From the NCBI RefSeq assembly GCF_002138415.1, contig NZ_CP015612.1, positions 4,536,001 to 4,600,000 of the forward strand: a DNA stretch of 64,000 bases. The letters are read 5' to 3'. This DNA is from Stenotrophomonas maltophilia (lineage in GTDB: Bacteria > Pseudomonadota > Gammaproteobacteria > Xanthomonadales > Xanthomonadaceae). The notes below the pieces were generated by a model, which was not told the DNA's origin, made no database searches, and was given only the letters and a program-made list of their open reading frames with translations. The translations under genes and the position numbers were made by a program. This document shows positions 1-8,123 of the stretch, one piece after another (positions within the stretch are counted from its first letter, which is position 1; each line of letters starts with the position of its first letter).

Positions 1-986
1 TCCATCTCGTTGTACGCCGCGTACAAGTCGATCGGCTCGCCGTCGCCGCTGTCGGTCCACAGCTGCTTGCCGATGCGGTCCGGGTTATGCGCGATGACCG
101 CGTTGGCGGCGCCGAGGATGTTGGCCGTGGAGCGGTAGTTCTGTTCCAGGCGGATGGTCTGCGCACCCGGGAAGTCGCGCAGGAAGCCCTGCACGTTCTC
201 GACCTTGGCACCGCGCCAGCCGTAGATGGCCTGGTCATCGTCACCGACCACGAACACGTGGCCGGAATCACCGGCCAGCACGCGCACGAAGGCGTACTGG
301 ATGGCATTGGTGTCCTGGAACTCGTCTACCAGGATCTCGCGGAAGCGCGCGCGGTAGTGCGACAGCAACGCCGGGTTGTCGCGCAGCAGCTCATGCGCGC
401 GCAGCAGCAGCTCGGCGAAGTCGACCAGGCCGGCGCGGTCGCAACGCGCCTGGTACTCGATGTAGGCCTGGCGCATGGTTTCCAGCCACGCGTCGTGCGG
501 TTCGGGCTGGATGTGCTGAGGGCGGCGGCCTTCGTCCTTCTGCGCGTTGATCCACCACGCGATCTGTTTGGCCGGGTACTTGCCGTCATCCAGTTCCAGC
601 GCCTGCACCACGCGCTTGACCAGCCGCAGCTGGTCGTCCGAGTCCATGACCTGGAAGCCTTCGGGCAGCTTCGCGTCCTGCCAGTGCAGGCGCAGCAGGC
701 GGTTGGCCAGGCCGTGGAAGGTGCCGATCCACATGCCGCGGCTGCCGTTGGGCAGCTGTGCGTCGATGCGGTGGCGCATTTCGCCGGCCGCCTTGTTGGT
801 GAAGGTCACCGCGAAAATGCCGTGGGTCGGCACGCCGTCGACTTCATGCAGCCAGGCGATGCGGTGGGTGAGTACGCGGGTCTTGCCGGAACCGGCACCG
901 GCCAGCACCAGGTGGTGGCCGGGGGGAGCGGAGACGGCTTCGCGCTGGGCCGGGTTCAGGCCATCAAGCAGGTGGGAGACATCCAT
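1..986 (-). CDS. uvrD: UvrD/Rep-family DNA helicase (N-terminal part; gene continues past the window start)
   Basis: Superfamily 1 ATP-dependent 3'-5' DNA helicase of the UvrD type, used in nucleotide excision and mismatch repair. About 328 residues are visible, beginning MDVSHLLDGLNPAQREAV. The Q-motif region is followed by Walker A AGAGSGKT (about residues 29-36), FTNKAA (motif Ia), VDEFQDTN (motif II, near residue 217) and GDDDQAIYGWRG (motif III, near residue 245), all in the usual UvrD order. Only the 1A/1B half is present because the reading frame is still open at base 1. The ATG at 986 lies 9 bases after the stop of the upstream flavoprotein gene, so the two are probably co-transcribed. 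UvrD versus Rep cannot be settled fully without the C-terminus; the GDDDQ/YGWRGA form fits UvrD. Confidence 0.93.
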   Translation of the reverse strand, partial: MDVSHLLDGLNPAQREAVSAPPGHHLVLAGAGSGKTRVLTHRIAWLHEVDGVPTHGIFAVTFTNKAAGEMRHRIDAQLPNGSRGMWIGTFHGLANRLLRLHWQDAKLPEGFQVMDSDDQLRLVKRVVQALELDDGKYPAKQIAWWINAQKDEGRRPQHIQPEPHDAWLETMRQAYIEYQARCDRAGLVDFAELLLRAHELLRDNPALLSHYRARFREILVDEFQDTNAIQYAFVRVLAGDSGHVFVVGDDDQAIYGWRGAKVENVQGFLRDFPGAQTIRLEQNYRSTANILGAANAVIAHNPDRIGKQLWTDSGDGEPIDLYAAYNEM

Positions 987-995
987 GCCCCCATT

Positions 996-2399
996 TTACG
1001 GCATCGCCGTCGCGGCTCCTGCGACCACCTGGGTGGCCAGTGCGTGCGCCTGCTGACGCAGTTCAGGCACCGCCAGGCTTTCCCACAGGCTGCCGATGCG
1101 CAGGCTGCCGAGCACGCCCAGCCGTGCCTGCGGCTGGCCCCCTGCTGCGCGCAGGCGGTCGCCCGGCACCGTGCTGTCCAGGCCCAGCCCGTGCGGGCCG
1201 GGGCGGGCCAGTCCATCAGCCTGCAGCTGCTGCAGCAACGGATTGCGTAGGGCGCTGGCGCGGGTTTCCACGCCGGTGGCGTTGATCACCCCGCCGATCG
1301 TCCACTGCTGTTCATTGCCCGAGGCATCGCGGCCGGACAGCTGCAGCGCATCGGCCTCGCGCCACACACGTTGCAGGCGGCTGCGGTGGATGCGCAGCTG
1401 CCCGCTGTCCTGCAGGGACTGCAGCTGCGCGTCCACCTCTTCGGCGATGCGGTGGCGATGCACGTCCCAGTAGCGCACCACATGGCGCAGGAAACGACGC
1501 TGGTCGGCCTCATCGAGGCTGCACCACAGCGCCTGCCCGTGCGGGCGGATGCGATCCATCACGCCCTGCCAGGGCAGGCCGTCGGCCTGTGCCTGGCGTG
1601 CGAACCCACGCAACGCGCGCAGGCGCTGGCGCAGGTTCATCGGCAGCAGTAAAGCCGGATCGAACGTGGGCAGGCCGCCATGCGCATGCGGCAACGGCAG
1701 CAGGCCGTGGCGCGAGATCACGTGCAGCGGTCCGGTGTGGCCGGCGGCGACCAGCGCCAGCACGGTGTCGGCCATGCTCAGGCCGGACCCGACAATGGCC
1801 ACGGCCTGTTCGCCGGCCAGGGTACGCACGCCGTCGTAGTCCCAGGCCTCGATCACGTCATCGGCAGGCAGCGCCTCGGCACCGGCAAGCGGCAGCGGAC
1901 GCATGCTGTTGCCAGTGGCGAGCACCGCCTGCGCGGCGTGCAGCGTGTGGCCATCGCCGAGTGTCAGCTGGTAGCCGTGGTCATCCGGCTGCAGGCCCAG
2001 CACCGGCTGCGCGATCACCTGCAGCTGCGCCGGGCTGGCGGCGGCGGCCTCCTGCAGGCGCTGCTGCAGATAAGCCGCAAAGTAGTGGCGGCACACGTAA
2101 CGCTCGCCCAGCACCTCGCGCGCCTCGCCCGGGTAGGCGTTGGCGGCCATCAGGTAATCGAGGAAATCGCCGGGCTGGTCTGCAAACGCACTCATCTTCG
2201 CCGCCGGCACGTTCAGCAGGTGCTCCGGCCACGGCGTGGCATAGGCGATGCCCTGGGCCAGCTGCGAGGCCGGTTCGAAAATGGCCAGCGCCAGCGGCGC
2301 GTGGGCCTGGCGCAATACCTGGATCGCCACCAGCACCCCGGCCGCACCACCACCGATGATCGCCAGGTCCAGTTCGCCATTACGCGGTGAATCAGTCAT
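996..2399 (-). CDS. FAD/NAD(P)-binding oxidoreductase-like protein
   Basis: A 467-residue protein with an N-terminal dinucleotide-binding motif, IIGGGAAGVL (residues 13-22), followed by a long Rossmann-type region and a second motif, VAIVGSGLSMAD, in the middle. This arrangement matches the FAD-NAD(P)-binding family PF13454, whose members are mostly uncharacterised. The MTDSPRN start at 2399 is preferred over the ATG at 2417 because the glycine motif then begins close to the N-terminus. It lies directly upstream of uvrD on the same strand with a 9-base gap. The substrate is unknown; no membrane segment or signal peptide is visible. Confidence 0.8.
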   Translation of the reverse strand: MTDSPRNGELDLAIIGGGAAGVLVAIQVLRQAHAPLALAIFEPASQLAQGIAYATPWPEHLLNVPAAKMSAFADQPGDFLDYLMAANAYPGEAREVLGERYVCRHYFAAYLQQRLQEAAAASPAQLQVIAQPVLGLQPDDHGYQLTLGDGHTLHAAQAVLATGNSMRPLPLAGAEALPADDVIEAWDYDGVRTLAGEQAVAIVGSGLSMADTVLALVAAGHTGPLHVISRHGLLPLPHAHGGLPTFDPALLLPMNLRQRLRALRGFARQAQADGLPWQGVMDRIRPHGQALWCSLDEADQRRFLRHVVRYWDVHRHRIAEEVDAQLQSLQDSGQLRIHRSRLQRVWREADALQLSGRDASGNEQQWTIGGVINATGVETRASALRNPLLQQLQADGLARPGPHGLGLDSTVPGDRLRAAGGQPQARLGVLGSLRIGSLWESLAVPELRQQAHALATQVVAGAATAMP

Positions 2400-2462
2400 G
2401 TGCCGATTGTAGGCCATCGGCGATGACAGGCCGGATTGCCGAAATGGGCGGCCGGCCTTGCC

Positions 2463-3881
2463 TCACATCAACGCATCGGCCAAGCGTGCGATGCCTTCGC
2501 GGCTGCGCCGCCACGTGGGGCGGCTGCGCCACTGCTGCAGGTCCAGCTGCCGCGACTCGCGCAGGTAACCGTCCTCGATCGCGCACAGCTGCTGGACCAG
2601 CGCGCGGTCGTAGCAGATCAGGCCGATTTCGGCATTCAGCGCGAACGAGCGGATATCCATGTTGATCGAGCCGAGCACGGCGATGTCCTCGTCCACGCTC
2701 ATGTGCTTGGCGTGCAGGAACTGCGGTTCGTACAGGGCGATGCGCACGCCACAGCGCAGCAGCTCGTCGTAGTACGCCTCCTGCGCCCACGAGGTCAGCC
2801 GCTGGTTGTTGCTGGCCGACAGGATCAGCTGCACCTGCACGCCAGACAACGCCGCGATGCGCAGTGCGCTCAGCGTGGCTTCGTCGGGCACGAAGTACGG
2901 GGTGACCATCACCAGCCGCCGCCGCGCCAGGTGGATCAGTGCCGCCACCGCGTCGCGTGCGTTGCTGTACGGGTAGGCCGGGCCGCTGGGCAGCAGCTGG
3001 GTGGCGATGTCGTCGCTGCACTCGGGCACATCGGCGATCACGTCCAGGCGCTGGCCGGTTTCCATGTACCAGTCGCTGGCGAACACCGCTTCCAGATGCG
3101 CCACCGCCGGGCCACGCACGCGCGCCACCAGCTCGCGGTTCGGGTGGCCGGGCACGAACTGCGGGCCCGCCAGGTTCTGCGAGCCGACGTAGGCCACCTC
3201 GTTGTCGATCACCGCGATCTTGCGGTGGTTGCGCAGGTCCATGCGCCCGCTGCGGCGCCAACGCAGGCCACCGGGCAGCATCGCGCGCACTTCGATGTCG
3301 CGCGCTTCCAGGCGCTTGCGATAAGCGCGCAGGCCGCGCTTGGCACCCACTGCGTCGAGCAGTACACGGCACTGCACGCCACGTGCGGCGGCACGCTGCA
3401 GTGCCTCGACCACCGCCTCGCCCACCGCGTCGTCGAACATCAGGTAGTACAGCAGGTGCACGCGGTCCTCGGCCTGGTCGATGTCGGCGATCAGCGTGTG
3501 CAGCGATTCGTCGTAGTCGGTCAGCAGATCGACCGCGTTGCCGTGCACCGGCATGAAGTCGCCCTGGCGCTGCACCAGCGGCACGATCTCGGCGCTGGCG
3601 GTGTCCGGCTGCGGGGTCCAGCGCAGGCGATGCTGCAGCGCCTGTTCCTCGCGGATCACCTGCGACGCCTCGGCCTGGCGGCGGATGCGCTCGCGCGATA
3701 GCCACGGGTGGCCGAACAACAGGTACAGCGGCAGGCCCAGCAGCGGCACGAAGCCGACCAGCAGCAGCCAGCTGCGCGCCGCCCCCGGCGTGGTGCGGGT
3801 GGGGATCCAGCACAGCGCGACCAGCCGGATCAGCCAGTCGATCAGCAGCAGGTACGAACCCAGCAACCACTCGAACAGCAT
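2463..3881 (-). CDS. cls: Cardiolipin synthase (phospholipase D family)
   Basis: Membrane-bound enzyme that condenses phosphatidylglycerol into cardiolipin. The 472-residue product starts MLFEWLLGSYLLLIDWL, giving two N-terminal membrane helices (about residues 3-22 and 38-58) as in bacterial ClsA. It carries two HKD active-site motifs: HRKIAVID near residue 219 and HAKHMSVD near residue 390. Each is followed by the usual VGSQN or LGSIN segment. The open frame extends upstream to 4064, but that stretch runs through a palindromic repeat array and is unlikely to be translated. A start at 3911 (MAHHLPTG) is an alternative. Confidence 0.9.
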   Translation of the reverse strand: MLFEWLLGSYLLLIDWLIRLVALCWIPTRTTPGAARSWLLLVGFVPLLGLPLYLLFGHPWLSRERIRRQAEASQVIREEQALQHRLRWTPQPDTASAEIVPLVQRQGDFMPVHGNAVDLLTDYDESLHTLIADIDQAEDRVHLLYYLMFDDAVGEAVVEALQRAAARGVQCRVLLDAVGAKRGLRAYRKRLEARDIEVRAMLPGGLRWRRSGRMDLRNHRKIAVIDNEVAYVGSQNLAGPQFVPGHPNRELVARVRGPAVAHLEAVFASDWYMETGQRLDVIADVPECSDDIATQLLPSGPAYPYSNARDAVAALIHLARRRLVMVTPYFVPDEATLSALRIAALSGVQVQLILSASNNQRLTSWAQEAYYDELLRCGVRIALYEPQFLHAKHMSVDEDIAVLGSINMDIRSFALNAEIGLICYDRALVQQLCAIEDGYLRESRQLDLQQWRSRPTWRRSREGIARLADALM

Positions 3882-3928
3882 CGCGTCGCCCGTCGGGAGG
3901 TGATGGGCCATTCTGCCCAGCGGGGTGT

Positions 3929-4110
3929 GTAGAGTCGAGCTGCGCTCGACTGCTTTGAAGCAGTGTGCCAACCAAGGTTGGCACCTACCGGGTGAGGGGA
4001 CAGCGTGTCGACCAGGGTCGACACCTACCGGTCGTGGGGACAGCGTGTCGACCAAGGTCGACACCTACCGGGGGCGGGATAGGTGTGCCAACCAAGGTTG
4101 GCACCTACCA
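3929..4110. repeat. Array of five SMAG-type palindromes, four at exact 40-bp spacing
   Basis: A GTAG-headed palindrome with stem GTCGAGC (3934-3950) is followed by four 20-bp palindromes starting at 3965, 4005, 4045 and 4085. The first and last have GTGCCAACC arms and the middle two GTGTCGACC arms, and each is followed by CCTACC. They sit between cls and rpmG. The family resemblance to SMAG repeats is established for S. maltophilia; their function here is unknown. Confidence 0.85.
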
Positions 4111-4127
4111 TCTGGATGCCAGGCATG

Positions 4128-4153
4128 AAAAAACCCGCCACTAGGGCGGGTTT
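4128..4153 (-). terminator. Rho-independent terminator of rpmB-rpmG
   Basis: Read on the minus strand, an AAACCCGCC stem with a short CTAGT loop pairs with GGCGGGTTT and runs into six Ts. It lies 30 bases after the rpmG stop codon. Confidence 0.85.
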
Positions 4154-4182
4154 CTTCGGAGGCGATCAGCAATCCTTGCGGA

Positions 4183-4347
4183 TTACTTGATCTTGCCTTC
4201 CTTGTACGGGACGTGCTTGCGCACGACCGGATCGTACTTGGAGAATTCCATCTTCCCCGGGGTGTTCTTCTTGTTCTTGTCGGTCGTGTAGAAGTGACCG
4301 GTACCAGCGGTCGAAATCATACGGACCTTATCGCGCTTGCCTGCCAT
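4183..4347 (-). CDS. rpmG: 50S ribosomal protein L33
   Basis: A 54-residue basic protein, [20 protein letters not shown]..., ending YKEGKIK, which is the standard L33 length and composition for gammaproteobacteria. It has no cysteines, so it is the zinc-independent (C-minus) form. It follows rpmB by 13 bases on the same strand and is followed by a strong terminator, forming the classical rpmB-rpmG operon. Confidence 0.97.
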   Translation of the reverse strand: MAGKRDKVRMISTAGTGHFYTTDKNKKNTPGKMEFSKYDPVVRKHVPYKEGKIK

Positions 4348-4360
4348 GATCGTCTACTCC

Positions 4361-4597
4361 TCAGACCTTTTCGCCGCGCGCACGCAGCTCAGCCAGAACG
4401 GAATCGATACCGTTCTTGTCGATGGTGCGCAGTGCATGCGCGGAAACACGAAGCTTCACCCAGCGGTTTTCGCTGGCAACCCAGAAGCGGCGCTCGTGCA
4501 GATTCGGCAGGAAACGACGACGGGTCTTGTTGTTGGCGTGCGAGACGTTGTTACCCGTCTGCACTCGCTTGCCGGAAACCTGGCATACGCGGGACAT
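4361..4597 (-). CDS. rpmB: 50S ribosomal protein L28
   Basis: A 78-residue protein starting [20 protein letters not shown] with the L28 pattern of [12 protein letters not shown] followed by [17 protein letters not shown]. Only one cysteine is present (C5), so the CxxC zinc pairs of the C-plus form are absent. It is the first gene of the rpmB-rpmG operon, with a promoter about 170 bases upstream. Confidence 0.97.
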   Translation of the reverse strand: MSRVCQVSGKRVQTGNNVSHANNKTRRRFLPNLHERRFWVASENRWVKLRVSAHALRTIDKNGIDSVLAELRARGEKV

Positions 4598-4764
4598 TGC
4601 GCACCTCGATAGTAAGTTGTGTCAGCCCGTAGCCCGGGAGACGGCGGCCTCGATGGTTGCCCACCACACGTCAAGAGAATCAAAGGGTTACGCTGGCGTT
4701 GGGCGGCCGGGGACGTGCTCCCGGGGGCGCCGCCCGGTAGAAAACCGGACACAGCGAGCCGCGC

Positions 4765-4793
4765 ATTATGCACGGGTTCAAGCGCTTGCGCAA
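4765..4793 (-). promoter_or_regulatory. Candidate sigma-70 promoter for rpmB-rpmG
   Basis: On the minus strand TTGCGC (4793-4788) and CATAAT (4770-4765) are separated by exactly 17 bases. It faces rpmB, leaving a leader of about 160 nt. No gene was seen in the rest of the 4598-4875 interval. Confidence 0.55.
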
Positions 4794-4875
4794 GTTACCC
4801 ACAGGCCGGGACTGAACCGGGAGGGCCGGGAGCCCACCAACCGGCATACTGGCCCGGTTCACTGCGGAGCTTTCC

Positions 4876-6090
4876 ATGCGGCTGCTGGCCCTGACCTACG
4901 GAACCGAAGGCGATACGCGTCCGCTGGCCATGCTCTGCCATGGGCTGATTGGCGCAGGCCACGAGGTGACACTGCTGGCCGATGGCGGCACGCTGGGCAG
5001 CGCGCAGGCGCTGAATGTGCCCCATGCGTCCCTGGAAGGTGACATCCATGACGAAGTGGTCGCGCTGGTCTCGCGTGGCAACGGTGTTGCCGCCGCCAGT
5101 AGCGGACTGGCACGGATGGCGCTGCAGCATGTCACTGGCTGGATGCGGCAGGCGGACGCGGCGGCCGAGGGTTGCGACGCGATTCTGACGGGTGGGCTGG
5201 CGGCCTTTGTCGGCATGAGTGTGGGCGAACGCCGGGGTCTACCGGTGATCGGGACCGGCATGATTCCGCTGACCCCGACGCGCGCCTTCCGCTCCCCGTT
5301 CCTGCCGCCGGGACGCTCGCCGGGCTGGTTGAACCGGGCCAGCTATGGGCTGGTCAACGGCCTGATCTGGCGCCAGTTCCGCCAGCCGATCAACGAGGTC
5401 CGCAAGCAGCTGGGGCAATCGCCGCGCCGCTCGCTGTGGTCCGGCCTGCCGATGCTCTATGGCATCTCGCCGCAGCTGCTGCCGCCACCGACGGACTGGC
5501 CGGCCGACCACATCGTCTGTGGCCAATGGCGGTTTCCTGATGCGCCCTGGACGCCGCCGGCCGATCTGCAGGCCTTCCTCGACGCCGGGCCGCCGCCGGT
5601 CTATCTGGGCTTCGGCAGCATGACCGGCTTTGATCGCGAACGCGTGTTGCCGGCCCTGCTGCAGGCGTTGGCACCGCGCCGTGTCCTGCTGTTTCCCGGC
5701 TGGGTGGGACTGCCTGCGATGCGCTTGCCCGATTCTGTCTTCGTCCTGGGCCCGACCCCACACGAAGCGCTGTTCCCGCGTTGCGCATTCGCCATCCACC
5801 ACGGTGGCAGCGGCACCACGCATTCGGCCTGCCGCGCCGGCATTCCTTCACTGGTGATGCCGTTCGCCGCAGATCAGTTCTTCTGGGCCGATCGCCTGTA
5901 TCGGTTGGGCGTAGCACCGGCACCGTTGTCACCAAAGCGACTGGATGCAGCAACGCTGGCAGCAGCCATCACCTTCGCTGAAGCCGAAGCTACACGCGCA
6001 CGCGCAGCGGCCCTGGGCGTGACGATGAGCAGTGAGGACGGGGTGGCATGCGGCGTGGCAATGATCGAGCGCTGGTTGCGGCCCATGTAA
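4876..6090 (+). CDS. Glycosyltransferase of the UGT/MGT type (GT1-like)
   Basis: A 404-residue GT-B fold enzyme. The N-terminal half begins MRLLALTYGTEGDTRPLAML, the nucleotide-sugar glycosyltransferase start seen in GT1/GT28 proteins. The C-terminal half carries the donor-binding signature FAIHHGGSGTTHSACRAG (near residue 300) followed by PSLVMPFAADQFFWADRL. This is the pattern of bacterial enzymes that glycosylate small lipophilic acceptors such as sterols, macrolides or rhamnolipid-type lipids. No signal peptide or membrane segment is seen. The gene stands alone between divergent rpmB and convergent dnaQ-like, so the acceptor cannot be inferred from context. Confidence 0.85.
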   Translation: MRLLALTYGTEGDTRPLAMLCHGLIGAGHEVTLLADGGTLGSAQALNVPHASLEGDIHDEVVALVSRGNGVAAASSGLARMALQHVTGWMRQADAAAEGCDAILTGGLAAFVGMSVGERRGLPVIGTGMIPLTPTRAFRSPFLPPGRSPGWLNRASYGLVNGLIWRQFRQPINEVRKQLGQSPRRSLWSGLPMLYGISPQLLPPPTDWPADHIVCGQWRFPDAPWTPPADLQAFLDAGPPPVYLGFGSMTGFDRERVLPALLQALAPRRVLLFPGWVGLPAMRLPDSVFVLGPTPHEALFPRCAFAIHHGGSGTTHSACRAGIPSLVMPFAADQFFWADRLYRLGVAPAPLSPKRLDAATLAAAITFAEAEATRARAAALGVTMSSEDGVACGVAMIERWLRPM

Positions 6091-6103
6091 CAGCAGCCAG
6101 GCC

Positions 6104-6613
6104 TCAACGCAGGTACGGAATCACCTGGGCCAGCAGGTGCGCATCCTTCAACGCGCCGTGCAGGCCGCGCTGGCTGGGAATGCGCAGGCGCTGCAACACA
6201 TCGTCCAGTTTATTGCCCTGGCCTGGCCAGCGCCCGCGCGCCAGCTTCAGGCTGCAGGTAATGCGGCAATGCTGGGCCAGCGTGCCGGGGATGCCCGCCA
6301 GGCGCAGCTCGTTGTCCAGGAAACCCACGTCGAAGGTGGCGTTGTGCGCGACCATCTCGCTGCCACGCAGGAACTCCAGCAGCTCGGCGGCCTTGCTGGA
6401 GAACAGTGGCTTGCCCACCAGCATCGCGTCGCTGATGCCGTGCACGCGCTGCGCGCCCCAGTCCACCTTGCGCTGCGGCTGCAGGTAGGTGTGGAACTGG
6501 CGGCCGGTGAGCTGGCCATCGATCAGTTCGACGGCACCGATTTCGATCACCCGGTGCCCCAGGCGGTGGGAGATGCCGGTGGTTTCGGTATCCAGTGCGA
6601 CGATGCGGCTCAT
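6104..6613 (-). CDS. DnaQ-family 3'-5' exonuclease (short form)
   Basis: A 169-residue DEDDh exonuclease. ExoI motif DTETTG lies at residues 8-13, ExoII is HNATFDVGFLDNEL in the middle, and ExoIII is HGALKDAHLLA at the C-terminus. The ATG at 6613 (MSRIVALDTETTG) places the catalytic motif right at the N-terminus as expected. It is much shorter than a canonical Pol III epsilon subunit and lacks the C-terminal extension that contacts the alpha subunit. It is therefore probably a stand-alone proofreading-like exonuclease paralogue, although it is often labelled epsilon. Confidence 0.85.
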   Translation of the reverse strand: MSRIVALDTETTGISHRLGHRVIEIGAVELIDGQLTGRQFHTYLQPQRKVDWGAQRVHGISDAMLVGKPLFSSKAAELLEFLRGSEMVAHNATFDVGFLDNELRLAGIPGTLAQHCRITCSLKLARGRWPGQGNKLDDVLQRLRIPSQRGLHGALKDAHLLAQVIPYLR

Positions 6614-6668
6614 CAGGGTGTGCGTTCTCCAGTACGTGCAGCCGGATTTTCGCACGCGACCGATGCAC

Positions 6669-7562
6669 TCACCCCAACGCTTCCACCACCCAATCAATGA
6701 ACACCCGCAGCCGCTGGCTCATGTGCCGGTTGGGCGGGAACATCACATGCATCGGCATCGGTGGCAGCTGCCAGTCCTGCAGCAGCGGCAGCAGCTCACC
6801 ACGCGCCACGTGCGGTTTGGCCATGTAGCTGGGCAGCGCCACCACGCCGAGCCCCGCCAACGCAGCCGCCAGATAGGCGTTGCCGTCGTCGAAGCCGACC
6901 GTATAGCGGCCCTGCACCTCAACGCGCTCATCGCCACGCTGTGCAGTGAACACGCGGGCGCGGCCACTGCGCGGGCTGAGGAAACCGACCATGTGGTGAT
7001 CCGGACCTTCCAGCGCGCGCGGGTCGGCTGGCAGCCCGAAACGCTGCACATAGCCCGGGCTGGCATGGAAGCCGATCGGCAGCGCGCCGAGCGGCCTCGC
7101 CACCAGCGCCGGGTCGGCCGGGGTGCCACCACGGATCACGCAATCGACGTTGTCGGCGATGACGTCGACCTCGCGGTCACTCACGCCGATGTCCAACTGG
7201 ATCTCCGGGTAGCGCGCCTGGAAATCCGGCAGCGCCGGTACCAGCCGCAGCCGCGCGTAGGGCCCCGGCACATCCACGCGCAGTCGCCCACGCGGCTGCG
7301 TGACGGCATCGCCCAGTCCGCCCTCCACCTCTTCCAGCTCAGCCAGCAGGCGGGCGATGCGCGGGTAGTAGGCCGCGCCATCGGCGGTGACGCTGACCCG
7401 GCGCGTGGTGCGGTTGAGCAACCGCAGCCGCAGGTGCGCCTCCAGCTGCTGCACCAGCTGGGTGGCCGTGGTGCGGCTGATCTGCAGGGTCTGCGCGGCG
7501 CGGGTGAAGCTGCCGGTTTCCACTACCCGGGCAAAGGCCCGCATCGCCTCGAAACGGTCCAT
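6669..7562 (-). CDS. LysR-family transcriptional regulator
   Basis: A 297-residue LysR regulator. The winged helix-turn-helix at residues 1-60 includes FARVVETGSFTRAAQTLQIS and the typical LNRTTRRVSVTADG wing. A periplasmic-binding-like effector domain follows (about residues 90-290). It is transcribed divergently from a ridA-type gene with about 110 bases between starts, so it may control itself and that neighbour; this is inference. The effector is unknown. Confidence 0.92.
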   Translation of the reverse strand: MDRFEAMRAFARVVETGSFTRAAQTLQISRTTATQLVQQLEAHLRLRLLNRTTRRVSVTADGAAYYPRIARLLAELEEVEGGLGDAVTQPRGRLRVDVPGPYARLRLVPALPDFQARYPEIQLDIGVSDREVDVIADNVDCVIRGGTPADPALVARPLGALPIGFHASPGYVQRFGLPADPRALEGPDHHMVGFLSPRSGRARVFTAQRGDERVEVQGRYTVGFDDGNAYLAAALAGLGVVALPSYMAKPHVARGELLPLLQDWQLPPMPMHVMFPPNRHMSQRLRVFIDWVVEALG

Positions 7563-7670
7563 GGTGGGTCATGATTGTTTGGAATTGGCGATCAATCTAG
7601 GCCGATCATCGCGGTTTATCCAGACAGCGCTGGCGCGGAGGATGGGCGTTCTCTCCCACGGGATCTTCCC
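7563..7670. promoter_or_regulatory. Divergent control region between the lysR gene and ridA
   Basis: A short intergenic region with an ATTG-N5-CAAT palindrome at 7584-7596, close to the LysR start codon. It is a plausible LysR-type binding site, but no consensus beyond the symmetry is available. Confidence 0.3.
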
Positions 7671-8069
7671 ATGTCACAGCGTGATGTCGTTTTCCCCGCC
7701 GGTCGCCAGACCCTGTACGAGCGCAACCGTTACTCGCCGGCGATCCGATCCAACGGTTTCCTGTTCGTCTCCGGCCAGGTCGGCAGCCGCGAGGACGGTT
7801 CGCCCGAGCCGGACTTCGAGGCGCAGGTGCGCCGCGCCTTCGAGAATCTCAATGCGGTGTTGGCTGCTGCGGGCTGCACGTTCGATGACGTGATCGACGT
7901 GACCGTGTTCCTGGTCGATCCAGAGAAGAACTTCGAGAAGGCCTGGGCGATCGTGCCCGAGTACTGGGGCGAAGCACCGCACCCGACCCTGACCGGTATC
8001 GGCGTGACCTGGCTGTACGGCTTCCAGTTCGAGATCAAGGTGATCGCGAAGCTGCCTGCAGACCGGTAG
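7671..8069 (+). CDS. RidA/YjgF/UK114-family protein
   Basis: A 132-residue Rid-family protein, which typically deaminates reactive enamine/imine intermediates. It starts MSQRDVVFPAGRQTLYERNR, with the Rid core SNGFLFVSGQVG near residue 25 and DVIDVTVFLVD in the second half. The frame is open upstream to 7575, but the ATG at 7671 fits the family length. The last sense codon is CGG (Arg) and the TAG stop lies inside the adjacent SMAG palindrome (8067-8069), so the 3' end of the gene was evidently captured by the repeat. It is divergent from a LysR gene. Confidence 0.9.
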   Translation: MSQRDVVFPAGRQTLYERNRYSPAIRSNGFLFVSGQVGSREDGSPEPDFEAQVRRAFENLNAVLAAAGCTFDDVIDVTVFLVDPEKNFEKAWAIVPEYWGEAPHPTLTGIGVTWLYGFQFEIKVIAKLPADR

Positions 8070-8093
8070 TGCCGGCCGCTGGCCGGCACTACC
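8065..8093. repeat. SMAG palindrome overlapping the ridA stop codon
   Basis: A GGTAGTGCCGGCCGCTGGCC-type near-perfect palindrome. Its GTAG head includes the TAG stop codon of the upstream ridA-type gene. Confidence 0.9.
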
Positions 8094-8123
8094 CAGACGA
8101 AGGGCACTGACCCCGCGCGGCCA

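Noticed and set aside
3965..4104. Regular 40-bp array considered as a CRISPR
   Set aside because: Units are palindromes with differing cores, the intervals are near-identical rather than unique spacers, and there are no cas genes.
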